From Desulfobacter postgatei 2ac9 (lineage in GTDB: Bacteria; Desulfobacterota; Desulfobacteria; Desulfobacterales; Desulfobacteraceae), in contig NZ_CM001488.1 of NCBI RefSeq assembly GCF_000233695.2, positions 78,549 to 142,548 of the forward strand: 64,000 nt of DNA, in the 5' to 3' direction. Below, one piece after another: positions 55,264-64,000 of this stretch (positions are counted from its first letter, which is position 1; every line of letters starts with the position of its first letter). A program made the translations under genes and the position numbers. The notes under the pieces were generated by a model. It was not told where the DNA came from, did no database searches, and saw only the letters and a list, made by a program, of their open reading frames with translations.

Positions 55264-56502
55264 ATGAAATTTGACACCTATGCAATAAACAGCACCCTGA
55301 AAAAAAATCTGAAAGCCCAGGGGCTTATCAGGCCTACAGATATTCAGTACAAAGCGATTCCCTCTATATTAAAAGGGGAAGACGTCCTGGCTATTGCACA
55401 GACTGGAACCGGCAAAACCGTGGCATTTGCGGTACCGGTTATAGATATCATCCTGAATCTGAAAAAAACCAAAAAAGACCAGGGCATCCAAAGTATTATT
55501 ATGGTTCCCACCAGAGAGTTGGCCGTCCAGATACAGGACGTATTTATGGCGTTATGCCGCAAAACAAGGGTGAATCCCTTTGCCGTTTTCGGCGGTGTGG
55601 AACAGGAGCATCAGATTCAAACCCTTACTAAAGGGGTTGATATCCTGATTGCCACGCCGGGCCGCATGTTTGACCTGATCAGCCAGAAAGCCATTGATAT
55701 CCGACAGGTTAAAATTTTAATCCTTGATGAAGCCGATCAAATGCTGGCCAAAGGATTTTTTGATGATATCCAGTGCATCAAACGACTTTTAAAACAACGG
55801 CACCAAACCCTGTTTTTTTCAGCAACAATAGACAAAAACATTAAGAAGCTCGCCTATTCACAGGTTAAGTCATCTGCCGTACGGATCCAGATATCACCTG
55901 AAGATCCGGTATCAAAAAATGTATCCCACTATGTCCTTTTTGTGGAAATGGACGACAAACGCTTTTTCCTGCGCAAATTCATCCGGGAAAATCCGGAAAG
56001 CAAAATCCTGGTTTTTGTCAGGACGACCGTACGGGCCGAACGGGTGGCCAAAGCCCTGGAAAGAGCGGGCATAAATGCATTGACCATTTATGGCAAAAAA
56101 GATCAGGACGAGCGACTGGCGGTTTTGAACCGGTTTAAGCAGGGTGATGACAAGATACTGATTGCCACGGATGTGTCAGCCCGGGGCATTGACATCCCCA
56201 ATGTTGACTATGTGATCAATTATGATCTTCCGGAACAAAAAGAAATTTATGTCCATCGGGTCGGCAGAACCGGTCGCGGCCGATCCAAAGGCAAAGCCAT
56301 ATCATTTTGCAGCAGTGAGGAGAAGGATCTGTTAACACAAATCCAGGATTTTTTAGGTAAGGAAATAGAAAAAATAACCGTTTCCAAGGACGAATATACC
56401 TTTACGGTTGAGGTCACGGAAACATCAAAAAATATCAGAGAAATGATTCTGGCAAACGAAGAGTGGGAAAAGAAAAAAGGGCGTCGAAAAACCGGTAAAT
56501 GA
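55264..56502 (+). CDS. DEAD-box RNA helicase (RhlE-like)
   Basis: 412 residues with all core motifs: Q motif, AQTGTGKT (I), PTRELA (Ia), TPGR (Ib), DEAD in LDEADQM (II), SAT (III), ATDVSARGID (V) and HRVGRTGR (VI). Lys/Arg-rich short tail without the long C-terminal domain of CsdA. Could act in ribosome assembly or mRNA turnover. Confidence 0.93.
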   Translation: MKFDTYAINSTLKKNLKAQGLIRPTDIQYKAIPSILKGEDVLAIAQTGTGKTVAFAVPVIDIILNLKKTKKDQGIQSIIMVPTRELAVQIQDVFMALCRKTRVNPFAVFGGVEQEHQIQTLTKGVDILIATPGRMFDLISQKAIDIRQVKILILDEADQMLAKGFFDDIQCIKRLLKQRHQTLFFSATIDKNIKKLAYSQVKSSAVRIQISPEDPVSKNVSHYVLFVEMDDKRFFLRKFIRENPESKILVFVRTTVRAERVAKALERAGINALTIYGKKDQDERLAVLNRFKQGDDKILIATDVSARGIDIPNVDYVINYDLPEQKEIYVHRVGRTGRGRSKGKAISFCSSEEKDLLTQIQDFLGKEIEKITVSKDEYTFTVEVTETSKNIREMILANEEWEKKKGRRKTGK

Positions 56503-56573
56503 ACCACCTCATTTTATGATATACTGCGTTTAATGACTTAAAAATAAAAACAATAGGATGTAATTTAGAACAT

Positions 56574-56804
56574 ATGTGTTTGGCTGTACCTTCAAAAATT
56601 ATTGAAATAAACGATACCCTAGCAAAGGTAGCGGTGGACGGGGTGGTCCGTGAGGCCAGCCTGATGTTGCTCGACGATGCAGGGATCGGGGATTATGTTA
56701 TTGTTCATGCCGGATTTGCCATTTCAAAGGTAGATGAAGAAGCTGCCTTGCAAACCATTCAAGACATGCGCAGGATACTTGAACTGGGCGGCGACCCGGC
56801 CTGA
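56574..56804 (+). CDS. hypC: Hydrogenase maturation chaperone HypC
   Basis: 76 residues, starts MCLAVPSKI with the functional N-terminal Cys2, OB-like beta barrel. Delivers the Fe(CN)2CO unit with HypD to the hydrogenase large subunit. First of hypCFDE; hypA and hypB are not in the window. Confidence 0.95.
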   Translation: MCLAVPSKIIEINDTLAKVAVDGVVREASLMLLDDAGIGDYVIVHAGFAISKVDEEAALQTIQDMRRILELGGDPA

Positions 56805-56813
56805 CGTCTGTAA

Positions 56814-59162
56814 ATGGGTTCTTCCGGTATCGCGGCAAAAAAGATTGAAATTTCAGGGGTGGTCCAGGGTGTTGGATTCCGCCCTTTTTTATTTGGTTTA
56901 GCCTGCGCGCACCATCTTTGCGGCCATGTGTCCAATACTGATTTTGGTGTAGCGATTTTTATCCAGGGTGCGCCAAAGGATTTGGATGCGTTTATTTTGG
57001 ATGTCTTGGAAAAAAAACCGCTGCTGTCGCAGATTTCAGACATGGTATCAACGGATACACAGCCTTTGGAGCTGACTGATTTTAAGATTGTTAAAAGCCG
57101 GGATACCCAGACCAGATCTGCCTTGATCTCCCCGGATGTGGGGGTGTGCCCCGATTGCCTCAAAGAGATGCAGGATCCCGCTGACCGCCGGTTTGAATAC
57201 CCTTTTATCAATTGCACCAATTGCGGGCCAAGATACACCATCATCCGGGATATTCCCTATGACCGGCCAAAAACCGCCATGAAATCCTTTGCCATGTGCC
57301 CGGACTGCCGGAAAGAATATGAAGATCCATTAAACCGGCGGTTCCATGCCCAACCCAATGCCTGCCCGGTTTGCGGTCCCCAGGTGTTTTTGCTCGACAA
57401 TAAGGGAAAACAGGTGGACGGGAAGAACCCGGCACAGGCCATGGCACTTGCAGCCCAGTTTCTCAGGCAGGGAAAAATTGTTGCGGTCAAGGGGCTGGGC
57501 GGGTTTCACCTGGCTGTGGATGCCGCCAATGAGACGGCTGTTGAACGGCTGCGCCAAAGAAAAAAACGCCCCCATAAACCCTTTGCCTTGATGGCGGCCT
57601 GGGATTCTTCCCTGTTTCACCATGTTTGCATGGATGGGGATGAAAAAGCGCTGCTTTTATCCTATCAGCGGCCCGTTGTATTGTTGAAAAAAAAGGCCTT
57701 GTCCAAATCCGTGAGCACGGGTCCGGCCCCGAATCTGGCCCCGGACAATCGTTGTCTTGGTATCATGCTGCCCTATACACCGCTGCACTATCTGCTTTTG
57801 GAGAAGGGACCCGATATTCTGGTCATGACCTCGGGGAACCGGTCCGGCGAGCCCTTGTCCATTGACAATGCACATGCGCTGGATGCCTTTTCCCATATTG
57901 CCGACTATTTTCTGCTCCACAACCGGGATATATACTTTAGGGCCGATGACTCCATTGCCAAAATTCAGCAGGGTAAGGTGCGGTTTCTGCGCAGATCCAG
58001 GGGATATGCCCCCCTGCCTGTGGATATCACACCGCCTGTAAAAGACGGGTTTGCCAATATCCTTGGCTGCGGGGCGGGTATGAAATCCACCATCTGTCTG
58101 ACCAGGGACCGCTACGCCTTTTTAAGCCCGCACATCGGAGATCTGGAATCGGTGCAGGTCCATAATTTTTATAGCGCCACCATTGAACATATGCAAAAAA
58201 TCCTGGATATCCGGTCGATGTGTGTGGCCCATGACCTGCATCCGGGATATTTTTCCACCCGGTTCGCCAAAATGCTTAGCTGTCAGGGTCTGCCCCTGAT
58301 AGGGGTTCAGCACCACCACGCCCATGCCCTTTCCTGCATGGCGGAAAATCATCTGGACGGCAAGGTGCTTGCCCTGACCCTGGACGGCACCGGCCTGGGG
58401 ACGGACGGTCACATCTGGGGTGGTGAAGTCCTGGCCTGCACCTATGAGGGGTTTGAGCGCCGGGCCCGGCTCAATTACCTGCCCATGCCCGGAGGGGATG
58501 CGGCGGTGATGGAACCCTGGCGCATGGCGGCGTCCCTGTTATATAAGGTATATGGGTCAGGAATAATGGATCTGGATATCCCCTTTGTCCGGTCTCTTAA
58601 TACATCCAAGCTTGCATTTTTAATTCAGATGATGAAACAACAGGTGAACAGTCCGATGACATCCAGCACAGGACGTTTGTTCGATGCCGTATCCGCCCTT
58701 TTGATGCTCTGCCACAAAATCTCCTATGACAGCCAGGCAGCCATTGCCCTGGAGGCGGCTGCAGATTTTGAAGACTGCCGAACGGCGGCGTATCCCTTTG
58801 ACATGAAAACCGGGGCTGACGGCTGCCTTATTATCAATTCCGGGCTATGGGTACGACAGATGGTAACCGATATCAAACGTGGTGTGCCCCGGGGCCGGAT
58901 TGCGGCCCGGTTTCATCTGACCCTGGCCGGCATGATGGTGGATGCGGCCGTGAAGGTTGCTCAGGAAACCGGACTTGACCGGGTGGTTCTGTCCGGCGGG
59001 GTGTTTAACAATGATACGATTTTTTCCCACATAACCCGTATGCTTAAAACCAAGGGCTTTAAGGTATATACCCACAGTATTGTTCCCTGCGGCGATGGCG
59101 GTATTGCCCTGGGTCAGGCCATGGCGGCCGGGGCCCTTCAAGGCAAAATGAATGGAATTTAA
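56814..59162 (+). CDS. hypF: Carbamoyltransferase HypF
   Basis: 782 residues in the usual domain order: acylphosphatase (GVVQGVGFRPF, near residue 13), two zinc fingers (CPDCLKEM...CTNC and CPDCRKEY...CPVC, residues 108-185), YrdC-like domain (about 200-390) and a Kae1-like domain with HHHAH (about residue 502). Makes the cyanide ligand precursor from carbamoyl phosphate. Confidence 0.96.
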   Translation: MGSSGIAAKKIEISGVVQGVGFRPFLFGLACAHHLCGHVSNTDFGVAIFIQGAPKDLDAFILDVLEKKPLLSQISDMVSTDTQPLELTDFKIVKSRDTQTRSALISPDVGVCPDCLKEMQDPADRRFEYPFINCTNCGPRYTIIRDIPYDRPKTAMKSFAMCPDCRKEYEDPLNRRFHAQPNACPVCGPQVFLLDNKGKQVDGKNPAQAMALAAQFLRQGKIVAVKGLGGFHLAVDAANETAVERLRQRKKRPHKPFALMAAWDSSLFHHVCMDGDEKALLLSYQRPVVLLKKKALSKSVSTGPAPNLAPDNRCLGIMLPYTPLHYLLLEKGPDILVMTSGNRSGEPLSIDNAHALDAFSHIADYFLLHNRDIYFRADDSIAKIQQGKVRFLRRSRGYAPLPVDITPPVKDGFANILGCGAGMKSTICLTRDRYAFLSPHIGDLESVQVHNFYSATIEHMQKILDIRSMCVAHDLHPGYFSTRFAKMLSCQGLPLIGVQHHHAHALSCMAENHLDGKVLALTLDGTGLGTDGHIWGGEVLACTYEGFERRARLNYLPMPGGDAAVMEPWRMAASLLYKVYGSGIMDLDIPFVRSLNTSKLAFLIQMMKQQVNSPMTSSTGRLFDAVSALLMLCHKISYDSQAAIALEAAADFEDCRTAAYPFDMKTGADGCLIINSGLWVRQMVTDIKRGVPRGRIAARFHLTLAGMMVDAAVKVAQETGLDRVVLSGGVFNNDTIFSHITRMLKTKGFKVYTHSIVPCGDGGIALGQAMAAGALQGKMNGI

Positions 59163-59171
59163 AGGTCTTTC

Positions 59172-60260
59172 ATGAGTTTGACATATAATCAGGAATTCAA
59201 AGATCCTGAACTTTCAAAGGCCCTGGTGGCCCGTATCCGTGAAAAAAGCGCCCGCCCGTTGCGGATAATGGAAGTGTGCGGCACCCATACCATGGCCATT
59301 TTTCGCTACGGTATCCGCTCTGTACTGCCCGACACCATTACCCTTTTGTCAGGCCCCGGCTGTCCCGTGTGCGTAACCGCCCAAAAGGACATTGACGCCT
59401 ATGTAATGCTGGCACGCAGGCCTGATGTGATCCTGACCACCTTCGGTGATCTGATGAAGGTGCCGGGATCCGGGTCCAGCCTTGCTGCGGAAAAAGCCAA
59501 GGGTGCCGATGTCCGGATGGTCTATTCCATTTTTGATGCCCTGTCCGTGGCAAAGGAAAATCCGGACAAAGAGATAGTATTTTGCGCAGTGGGTTTTGAG
59601 ACCACCATTCCGACCATTGCAGGGGGAATACTCACAGCCAAAGCCCAGGGGATAAATAATTTCAGCGTTTATAGCGCAAACAAGCTGACTCCGCCGGCAT
59701 TAGCCGCGCTCATGGAGACCGACGGCGTGGAGATAGACGGATTTATTCTGCCCGGGCACGTATCAGTGATCACAGGGCCTGACGCATTTGCCCCGAGCTT
59801 TGAAAAATACCGGATACCTGCGGTGGTTACAGGATTTGAACCTGTGGATATCCTTAAGGCATTACTCATGCTGGTGGAACAAAATGCCTCCCAAGCACCC
59901 AGGCTGGTAAATGCCTATCCCCGGGCCGTGGCTGATGCCGGGAACCCCAAAGCCCGGGCAATCATGGATCAGGTGTTTGAAAAAGCCGACGCCCTCTGGC
60001 GGGGGATTGGCAATATTCCGGATTCAGGCATGGTGCTGAGAGACTTGTTTCATGAAGTTGACGCTGCCAGAAAATTTGATATCTCGATTCCGGATACCCC
60101 GGAGCCGGCCGGGTGCGACTGCGGCCAAATTTTAATGGGACTGAAACGACCGGACCAGTGCCGACTGTATAAAAAAGCCTGTACCCCCATCCACCCTGTG
60201 GGCCCCTGCATGGTCTCCAGTGAAGGGGCCTGTGCGGCTTTTTATAAATACAGCAGATAA
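59172..60260 (+). CDS. hypD: Hydrogenase maturation protein HypD
   Basis: 362 residues. MEVCGTHTMAIFRYGIRSVLP, GPGCPVCVT (redox Cys pair), GFETTIPT, and the C-terminal Fe-S cysteines (CDCGQILMGLKRPDQC...C). Scaffold for Fe(CN)2CO assembly with HypC. Confidence 0.96.
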   Translation: MSLTYNQEFKDPELSKALVARIREKSARPLRIMEVCGTHTMAIFRYGIRSVLPDTITLLSGPGCPVCVTAQKDIDAYVMLARRPDVILTTFGDLMKVPGSGSSLAAEKAKGADVRMVYSIFDALSVAKENPDKEIVFCAVGFETTIPTIAGGILTAKAQGINNFSVYSANKLTPPALAALMETDGVEIDGFILPGHVSVITGPDAFAPSFEKYRIPAVVTGFEPVDILKALLMLVEQNASQAPRLVNAYPRAVADAGNPKARAIMDQVFEKADALWRGIGNIPDSGMVLRDLFHEVDAARKFDISIPDTPEPAGCDCGQILMGLKRPDQCRLYKKACTPIHPVGPCMVSSEGACAAFYKYSR

Positions 60261-60277
60261 GATACAAGGAACATACC

Positions 60278-61291
60278 ATGAACGATAATGATACAATCCT
60301 TCTGGACCACGGTGCCGGGGGCAAGGTTTCCCATGCCATGTTTTCGGAATTGATTTTGCCTTTGTTCGATAACGGACTATTGGCGAAACAGGACGATGGC
60401 GCAATTTTTGAAGTACCCGCGGGGAAGCTCGCTTTTTCAACGGATTCCTATACTGTGGACCCCATCTTTTTTCCCGGCGGGGATATTGGTGAACTTGCCG
60501 TGAACGGTACTGTCAATGATGTAGCCATGTGCGGGGCAACCCCCTTATATATATCAGTCGGGCTTATCATTGAAGAAGGCATGAAGATTTCCGACCTTAA
60601 ACGCATCCTTCAATCCATGGCCGGGGCTGCCAAAAAGGCGGGGGTCCGGATAGTCACAGGCGACACCAAAGTGGTGCCCCGGGGAAAGGTTGATAAAATA
60701 TTCATTAACACCTCCGGGATCGGCCTTATTCCGGCCGGGGTCAATGTCTCGGGTGACAGGGCGCGACCCGGCGATAAAGTGATTGTTTCAGGTACAATTG
60801 CCGATCATGGCGTCACCATATTGAGCGAACGCGAAGGGCTAAAATTTGATTCAGATATAAAAAGCGATTCTGCACCCTTAAACCACATGGTCAAAGCGGT
60901 GCTGGAATCAGGCTGTTCGGTTCACGTGCTGCGGGACCCCACCCGTGGAGGCGTTGGTACAACATTGAACGAAATTGCCGTCCAGTCAAAGGTGGGCATC
61001 CAGCTTTTTGAGGACCGTCTGCCGGTGCGCGGTCCGGTCCGGGGCATTTGCGAGTTTTTAGGGTTTGACCCCCTCTACCTGGCCAATGAGGGCAAGCTCA
61101 TCGCCATTGTACCTGGAGCGGATGCCAAGAAGGTGTTGGATATTATTCGCCGGGATGAATTCGGCAAAGAGGCTGTGATTGTCGGAGAGGTTACAGATCA
61201 GGACCCCGGCCGGGTGGTGTTGGAAACGCTTATCGGCGGCACCCGGATTGTGGATATGCTAACCGGCGAACAGCTGCCCCGGATCTGCTGA
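60278..61291 (+). CDS. hypE: Hydrogenase maturation protein HypE
   Basis: 337 residues of the PurM/ThiL fold: LLDHGAGGKVSHAM at the N terminus, STDSYTVDPIFFPGGDIG, and the C-terminal PRIC, whose Cys carries the thiocarboxamide made with HypF. Ends the hyp operon. 17 bp after hypD. Confidence 0.97.
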   Translation: MNDNDTILLDHGAGGKVSHAMFSELILPLFDNGLLAKQDDGAIFEVPAGKLAFSTDSYTVDPIFFPGGDIGELAVNGTVNDVAMCGATPLYISVGLIIEEGMKISDLKRILQSMAGAAKKAGVRIVTGDTKVVPRGKVDKIFINTSGIGLIPAGVNVSGDRARPGDKVIVSGTIADHGVTILSEREGLKFDSDIKSDSAPLNHMVKAVLESGCSVHVLRDPTRGGVGTTLNEIAVQSKVGIQLFEDRLPVRGPVRGICEFLGFDPLYLANEGKLIAIVPGADAKKVLDIIRRDEFGKEAVIVGEVTDQDPGRVVLETLIGGTRIVDMLTGEQLPRIC

Positions 61292-61312
61292 TTTAAATAG
61301 GAAATCCAGATA

Positions 61313-61354
61313 TTGACAAAAACGCTTTACAGTAATAACATATCTACATATAAT
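61313..61354 (+). promoter_or_regulatory. Two overlapping sigma-70-type promoters for dksA
   Basis: P1: TTGACA (61313-61318), 17 bp, TAACAT (61336-61341). P2: TTTACA (61326-61331), 17 bp, TATAAT (61349-61354). They lie 54-95 bp upstream of the dksA start and share bases, so only one can be used at a time. Confidence 0.7.
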
Positions 61355-61407
61355 AATGAACTTTGTAGGTGTCGTGCAAAATCTATATTTAAGAGAAGGA
61401 CAACACT

Positions 61408-61770
61408 ATGAAACAAGAAGATTTGGATTATTTTAAAGCGTTGTTAACTGAACGGCTCAATGAGTTGCTTTCCCATGCCGACACAACCGTTACAGACATG
61501 ACCCAGCCCAAGGAGAACTTTGCTGATCCTACGGACCGGGCCTCCCATGAGGCGGACAGAACTTTTGAACTGCGCATCCGGGACCGGGAACACAAACTGA
61601 TTAAAAAAATCAAAAAGGCCTTAGAGCGAATTGAAAACGGTACATTCGGCCAGTGCGAAAGCTGCGAGGAGGAAATTTCCATAGAACGCCTCAAAGCCCG
61701 GCCGGTGACAACCCAGTGCATCACCTGCAAAACCCGTGAAGAGAACATGGAGAAGGCTCTGGGAATTTAA
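61408..61770 (+). CDS. dksA: DksA/TraR-type transcription factor
   Basis: 120 residues. N-terminal coiled coil (tip motif around DRASHEADRTFELRIRDRE), and a C4 zinc finger CESCEEEI...CITC near residues 85-109. Binds the RNA polymerase secondary channel with ppGpp. AGAAGGA precedes ATG. 28 bp upstream of the PHP-RNase III gene, so co-transcription is probable. Confidence 0.93.
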   Translation: MKQEDLDYFKALLTERLNELLSHADTTVTDMTQPKENFADPTDRASHEADRTFELRIRDREHKLIKKIKKALERIENGTFGQCESCEEEISIERLKARPVTTQCITCKTREENMEKALGI

Positions 61771-61798
61771 TTTCCCCTCTTAGGCTTTACAGCAGGAT

Positions 61799-63358
61799 TT
61801 GATCGATCTTCACACACATTCAACTGCCTCGGACGGGTCTCTGACGCCCAGACAGATCCTTGATTTGGCCAGAGACACCGGCATTGAGGCACTTGCGTTG
61901 ACTGACCACGATACCGTTGCCGGAATTCTGGAAATAAAAGATATTGTTCATTCATATCCGGTTGAATTTATCACCGGTGTTGAAATTTCGTGTTCTCCTC
62001 CGCCTGAGTTCAAATCCCTTGGCAGCATTCATATGCTTGGATATGGATTTTCCGTTTATGACTGTGGGTTGAACGAGGCACTGACTCGTGCGGCAGAGGC
62101 CAGGGCCAAGCGGAATCCCAAAATCATTAAAAAACTTAATGCATTGGGATTTGACATTACCCTGGACGAGGTGGAAAGTCGTTTTGGCGCCAGCCAGACA
62201 GGCCGCCCCCACATTGCCGAACTGCTTGTGGAAAAAGGCTATGTCTCTGATTTTCGCCAGGCCTTTGATCTTTACCTGGGTAAAAACAAACCCGCCTATG
62301 TTGATAAATTTAAAATATCCTGCAAAGAAGCGATCCGGCTGATTCTTGATGCCGGTGGTCTGCCGGTTCTGGCCCATCCGGGAATCATTGATTTTCAACG
62401 TCCCCATGATCTGGATACCTTTGTGAATCTGCTGGTCGCGGAGGGACTTGAAGGCATTGAAGTCTATTATTCAGGACATGACTCAGCCCTGCGACAACAT
62501 CTGTCTGAAATTGTACACAGTAAAGGACTGGTGGCTACGGGAGGGTCTGATTTCCATGGCAGTTTCAATAAAGGGGTGGATCTGGGCCGGGGCAGAGGCA
62601 ATTTGAATATAGCCATGTCCGTGTTCAAAACATTGAACGAACGAGTACTGGAAGTCCAGTCCGTTCCCCGTCTGGATCTGCTGGAACAAAACCTTGATTA
62701 CCGATTTAAGTCCCGGGCCTTTTTATCCAACGCCCTGTGTCATCGCTCCTATCTTAATGAAAATCAGAATACCTGCGATACGGATAATGAGCGCCTTGAG
62801 TTCCTCGGCGATGCCGTGCTAGGGGTATGTGTGGGGCATCTGCTTATGGAAAGCGATCCTTTAAAAAAGGAAGGTGACCTTTCCCGGCTGCGCTCAAATC
62901 TTGTCAGTGAAACAGGACTGGCGAACATTGCCCGCAGGATTGATTTGGGCCGCTTTATTAAGCTGGGTAAGGGAGAATCTCTTTCAGGGGGCAGTGACAA
63001 AAATTCGATTCTGTCAGATGCCTTTGAGGCTGTGGTTGCAGCGGTGTACTTGGATGCCGGATTTGAAAGAGCACAAACCATGGTGAACCGTCTTTTTCAA
63101 GAACCCGTGCAGCAGGTTCTGGCCTCATCTGATTTCATTGATTATAAAAGCGGTCTCCAGGAATTTACCCAGGAGCATTTTGGCAAAACCCCGGATTATG
63201 CCCTTGCAAAAGAGAAGGGTCCTGACCATGACAAAACGTTTGAGATCTGCCTGAATCTGGATTCGATTTCCACCATGGGTACTGGTAAAACCAAGAAAGC
63301 TGCTGAACAGGATGCCGCCAAAAAAGCGCTGGCTATTTTGAACCGCAATTTTGATTAA
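61799..63358 (+). CDS. rnc: Fusion of a PHP phosphoesterase/exonuclease domain with RNase III
   Basis: 519 residues in one uninterrupted frame from TTG 61799; an in-frame TAG at 61781 and no upstream ATG or GTG fix the start. Residues 1-280 are a PHP domain of the TrpH/RNase AM type: IDLHTHSTASDG (His5, His7), TDHD, GVEISC, AHPGI and GGSDFHG. Residues 292-430 are the RNase III domain: ERLEFLGDAVLG (Glu331, Glu334, Asp338) and SDAFEA (Asp407, Glu410). Residues ~445-516 are a dsRBD (DYKSGLQEFTQEHFG; KKAAEQDAAKKAL). All catalytic residues are present in both halves. RNase AM trims rRNA 5' ends and RNase III cuts rRNA precursors, so one polypeptide may do both. Confidence 0.93.
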   Translation: MIDLHTHSTASDGSLTPRQILDLARDTGIEALALTDHDTVAGILEIKDIVHSYPVEFITGVEISCSPPPEFKSLGSIHMLGYGFSVYDCGLNEALTRAAEARAKRNPKIIKKLNALGFDITLDEVESRFGASQTGRPHIAELLVEKGYVSDFRQAFDLYLGKNKPAYVDKFKISCKEAIRLILDAGGLPVLAHPGIIDFQRPHDLDTFVNLLVAEGLEGIEVYYSGHDSALRQHLSEIVHSKGLVATGGSDFHGSFNKGVDLGRGRGNLNIAMSVFKTLNERVLEVQSVPRLDLLEQNLDYRFKSRAFLSNALCHRSYLNENQNTCDTDNERLEFLGDAVLGVCVGHLLMESDPLKKEGDLSRLRSNLVSETGLANIARRIDLGRFIKLGKGESLSGGSDKNSILSDAFEAVVAAVYLDAGFERAQTMVNRLFQEPVQQVLASSDFIDYKSGLQEFTQEHFGKTPDYALAKEKGPDHDKTFEICLNLDSISTMGTGKTKKAAEQDAAKKALAILNRNFD

Positions 63359-63364
63359 GCCTTT

Positions 63365-64000
63365 ATGTCCCCGCCCCTGGTAATCCCTTTTTTTATTCCC
63401 CACCAAGGATGCCCCCATTTATGCGTATTTTGTAACCAACGCCTGATCGCAAAACAGACGTCCGAAACGCAGAAGTTTGACAATGAGACCGAACGTCTGT
63501 CAGATGCTATCCATACCTATCTTCAGTTTAAAAAAAATCGTTCCCGAGTGGAATTGGCTTTTTTCGGCGGCAATTTTCTTGGGCTGGAAAAAGCCAGAAT
63601 CCTTACACTGCTTAAGGCGGTACAGCCATGGATCCGGCAGGGCCAAATCCATGCCATTCGCTGCTCCACACGTCCGGATACTATCACTCGCCAGGTTATA
63701 GATCTTGCCCGGCCACTTGGCCTTGAAACCGTAGAACTGGGTGTCCAGTCCATGGATGATCAAGTACTTGCCCTGGCCGAAAGGGGGCACACAAGTGAGG
63801 ATACCCGCAAAGCCCTGGCCCTGCTTAAGGAAAATGGCCTTAAAACCGGGGTGCAGGTGATGGTTGGACTGCCCGGCGATAACGATTGCGGTGCTGTACG
63901 TACAGCAAAGGAACTATCGGAACTTAAACCGGATCTTGCTAGGATATACCCTCTGTTGGTACTGAATGGTTCCAGGCTTGCCCAATGGTACCGGTCCGGA
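63365..64000 (+). CDS. Radical SAM protein (Elp3/HemN-like), cut by the window end
   Basis: Starts ATG 63365 and stays open to 64000 (212 codons seen). Cluster motif CPHLCVFC (C-x3-C-x2-C, residues 16-23), AFFGGNFLGLE for the GGE position, RCSTRPDTI, VELGVQSMDDQVL and GLKTGVQVMVGLPGD, as in the Elp3/COG1243-like group. It follows the PHP-RNase III stop by 6 bp and is probably in its operon. Confidence 0.85.
   Translation, partial: MSPPLVIPFFIPHQGCPHLCVFCNQRLIAKQTSETQKFDNETERLSDAIHTYLQFKKNRSRVELAFFGGNFLGLEKARILTLLKAVQPWIRQGQIHAIRCSTRPDTITRQVIDLARPLGLETVELGVQSMDDQVLALAERGHTSEDTRKALALLKENGLKTGVQVMVGLPGDNDCGAVRTAKELSELKPDLARIYPLLVLNGSRLAQWYRSG

Overview
The window looks like a chromosomal segment of a strictly anaerobic, probably sulfate-reducing member of the Desulfobacterota (Desulfobacteraceae-like). 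This is inferred from gene content: a ferredoxin-linked 2-oxoacid oxidoreductase, HypCFDE hydrogenase maturation proteins, an N-type ATPase, CobT and several radical-SAM enzymes. I ran no database search, so the taxonomy is inference.

Region 1 (1-15809). The 5' part of the trigger factor gene is followed by tRNA-Pro(TGG), which carries a complete integrated filamentous phage (inovirus-like prophage) of about 14.1 kb between 48-bp direct repeats (1630-1677 and 15762-15809). On the minus strand, in order of transcription, lie two small unknown genes, a rolling-circle Rep with a large hairpin inside its 5' end, an ssDNA-binding (pV-like) protein, a 33-residue pVII/pIX-like protein, a pIII-like adhesin, a pVI-like protein, Zot/pI, a secretin (pIV), two pVIII-like coat proteins, small membrane proteins, a TraX-like protein, a 57-residue Cys protein, an excisionase-like gene and a tyrosine integrase. 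An IS630-family element (5944-7062) has split the secretin. A divergent HTH pair with palindromic operators forms a probable lysogeny switch. The plus-strand arm holds a membrane-anchored retropepsin-like protease, a small membrane protein, and a GC-rich modular repeat array that I cannot assign.

Region 2 (15810-29600) holds a radical-SAM enzyme behind a possible structured leader, a Fic protein lacking the usual catalytic His, pstSCAB with a possible Pho box, a divergent PEP carboxylase, a P-loop ATPase, and korDABC. The korABC genes are flanked by an inverted pair of nearly identical repeats of about 97 bp.

Region 3 (29602-42365) holds acyl-CoA dehydrogenase, an XRE-cupin regulator and IlvE, which together with Kor/Vor could form a branched-chain amino acid oxidation route. 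It continues with radical SAM, an EEP phosphatase, an orphan NarL-type regulator, a floA-nfeD membrane-domain operon, an MntR/DtxR regulator, a DUF134 protein and hisD.

Region 4 (42501-50556) has truncated ISKra4-like and IS110 remnants next to a complete N-ATPase operon (atpDCQRBEFAG), probably Na+-translocating.

Region 5 (50680-64000) has a MATE exporter / endonuclease IV / pyrimidine-dimer glycosylase operon, cobT, a DEAD-box helicase, hypCFDE, dksA behind two good sigma-70-type promoters, a striking fusion of a PHP (RNase AM/TrpH-like) domain to RNase III, and the start of another radical-SAM gene that runs off the window.
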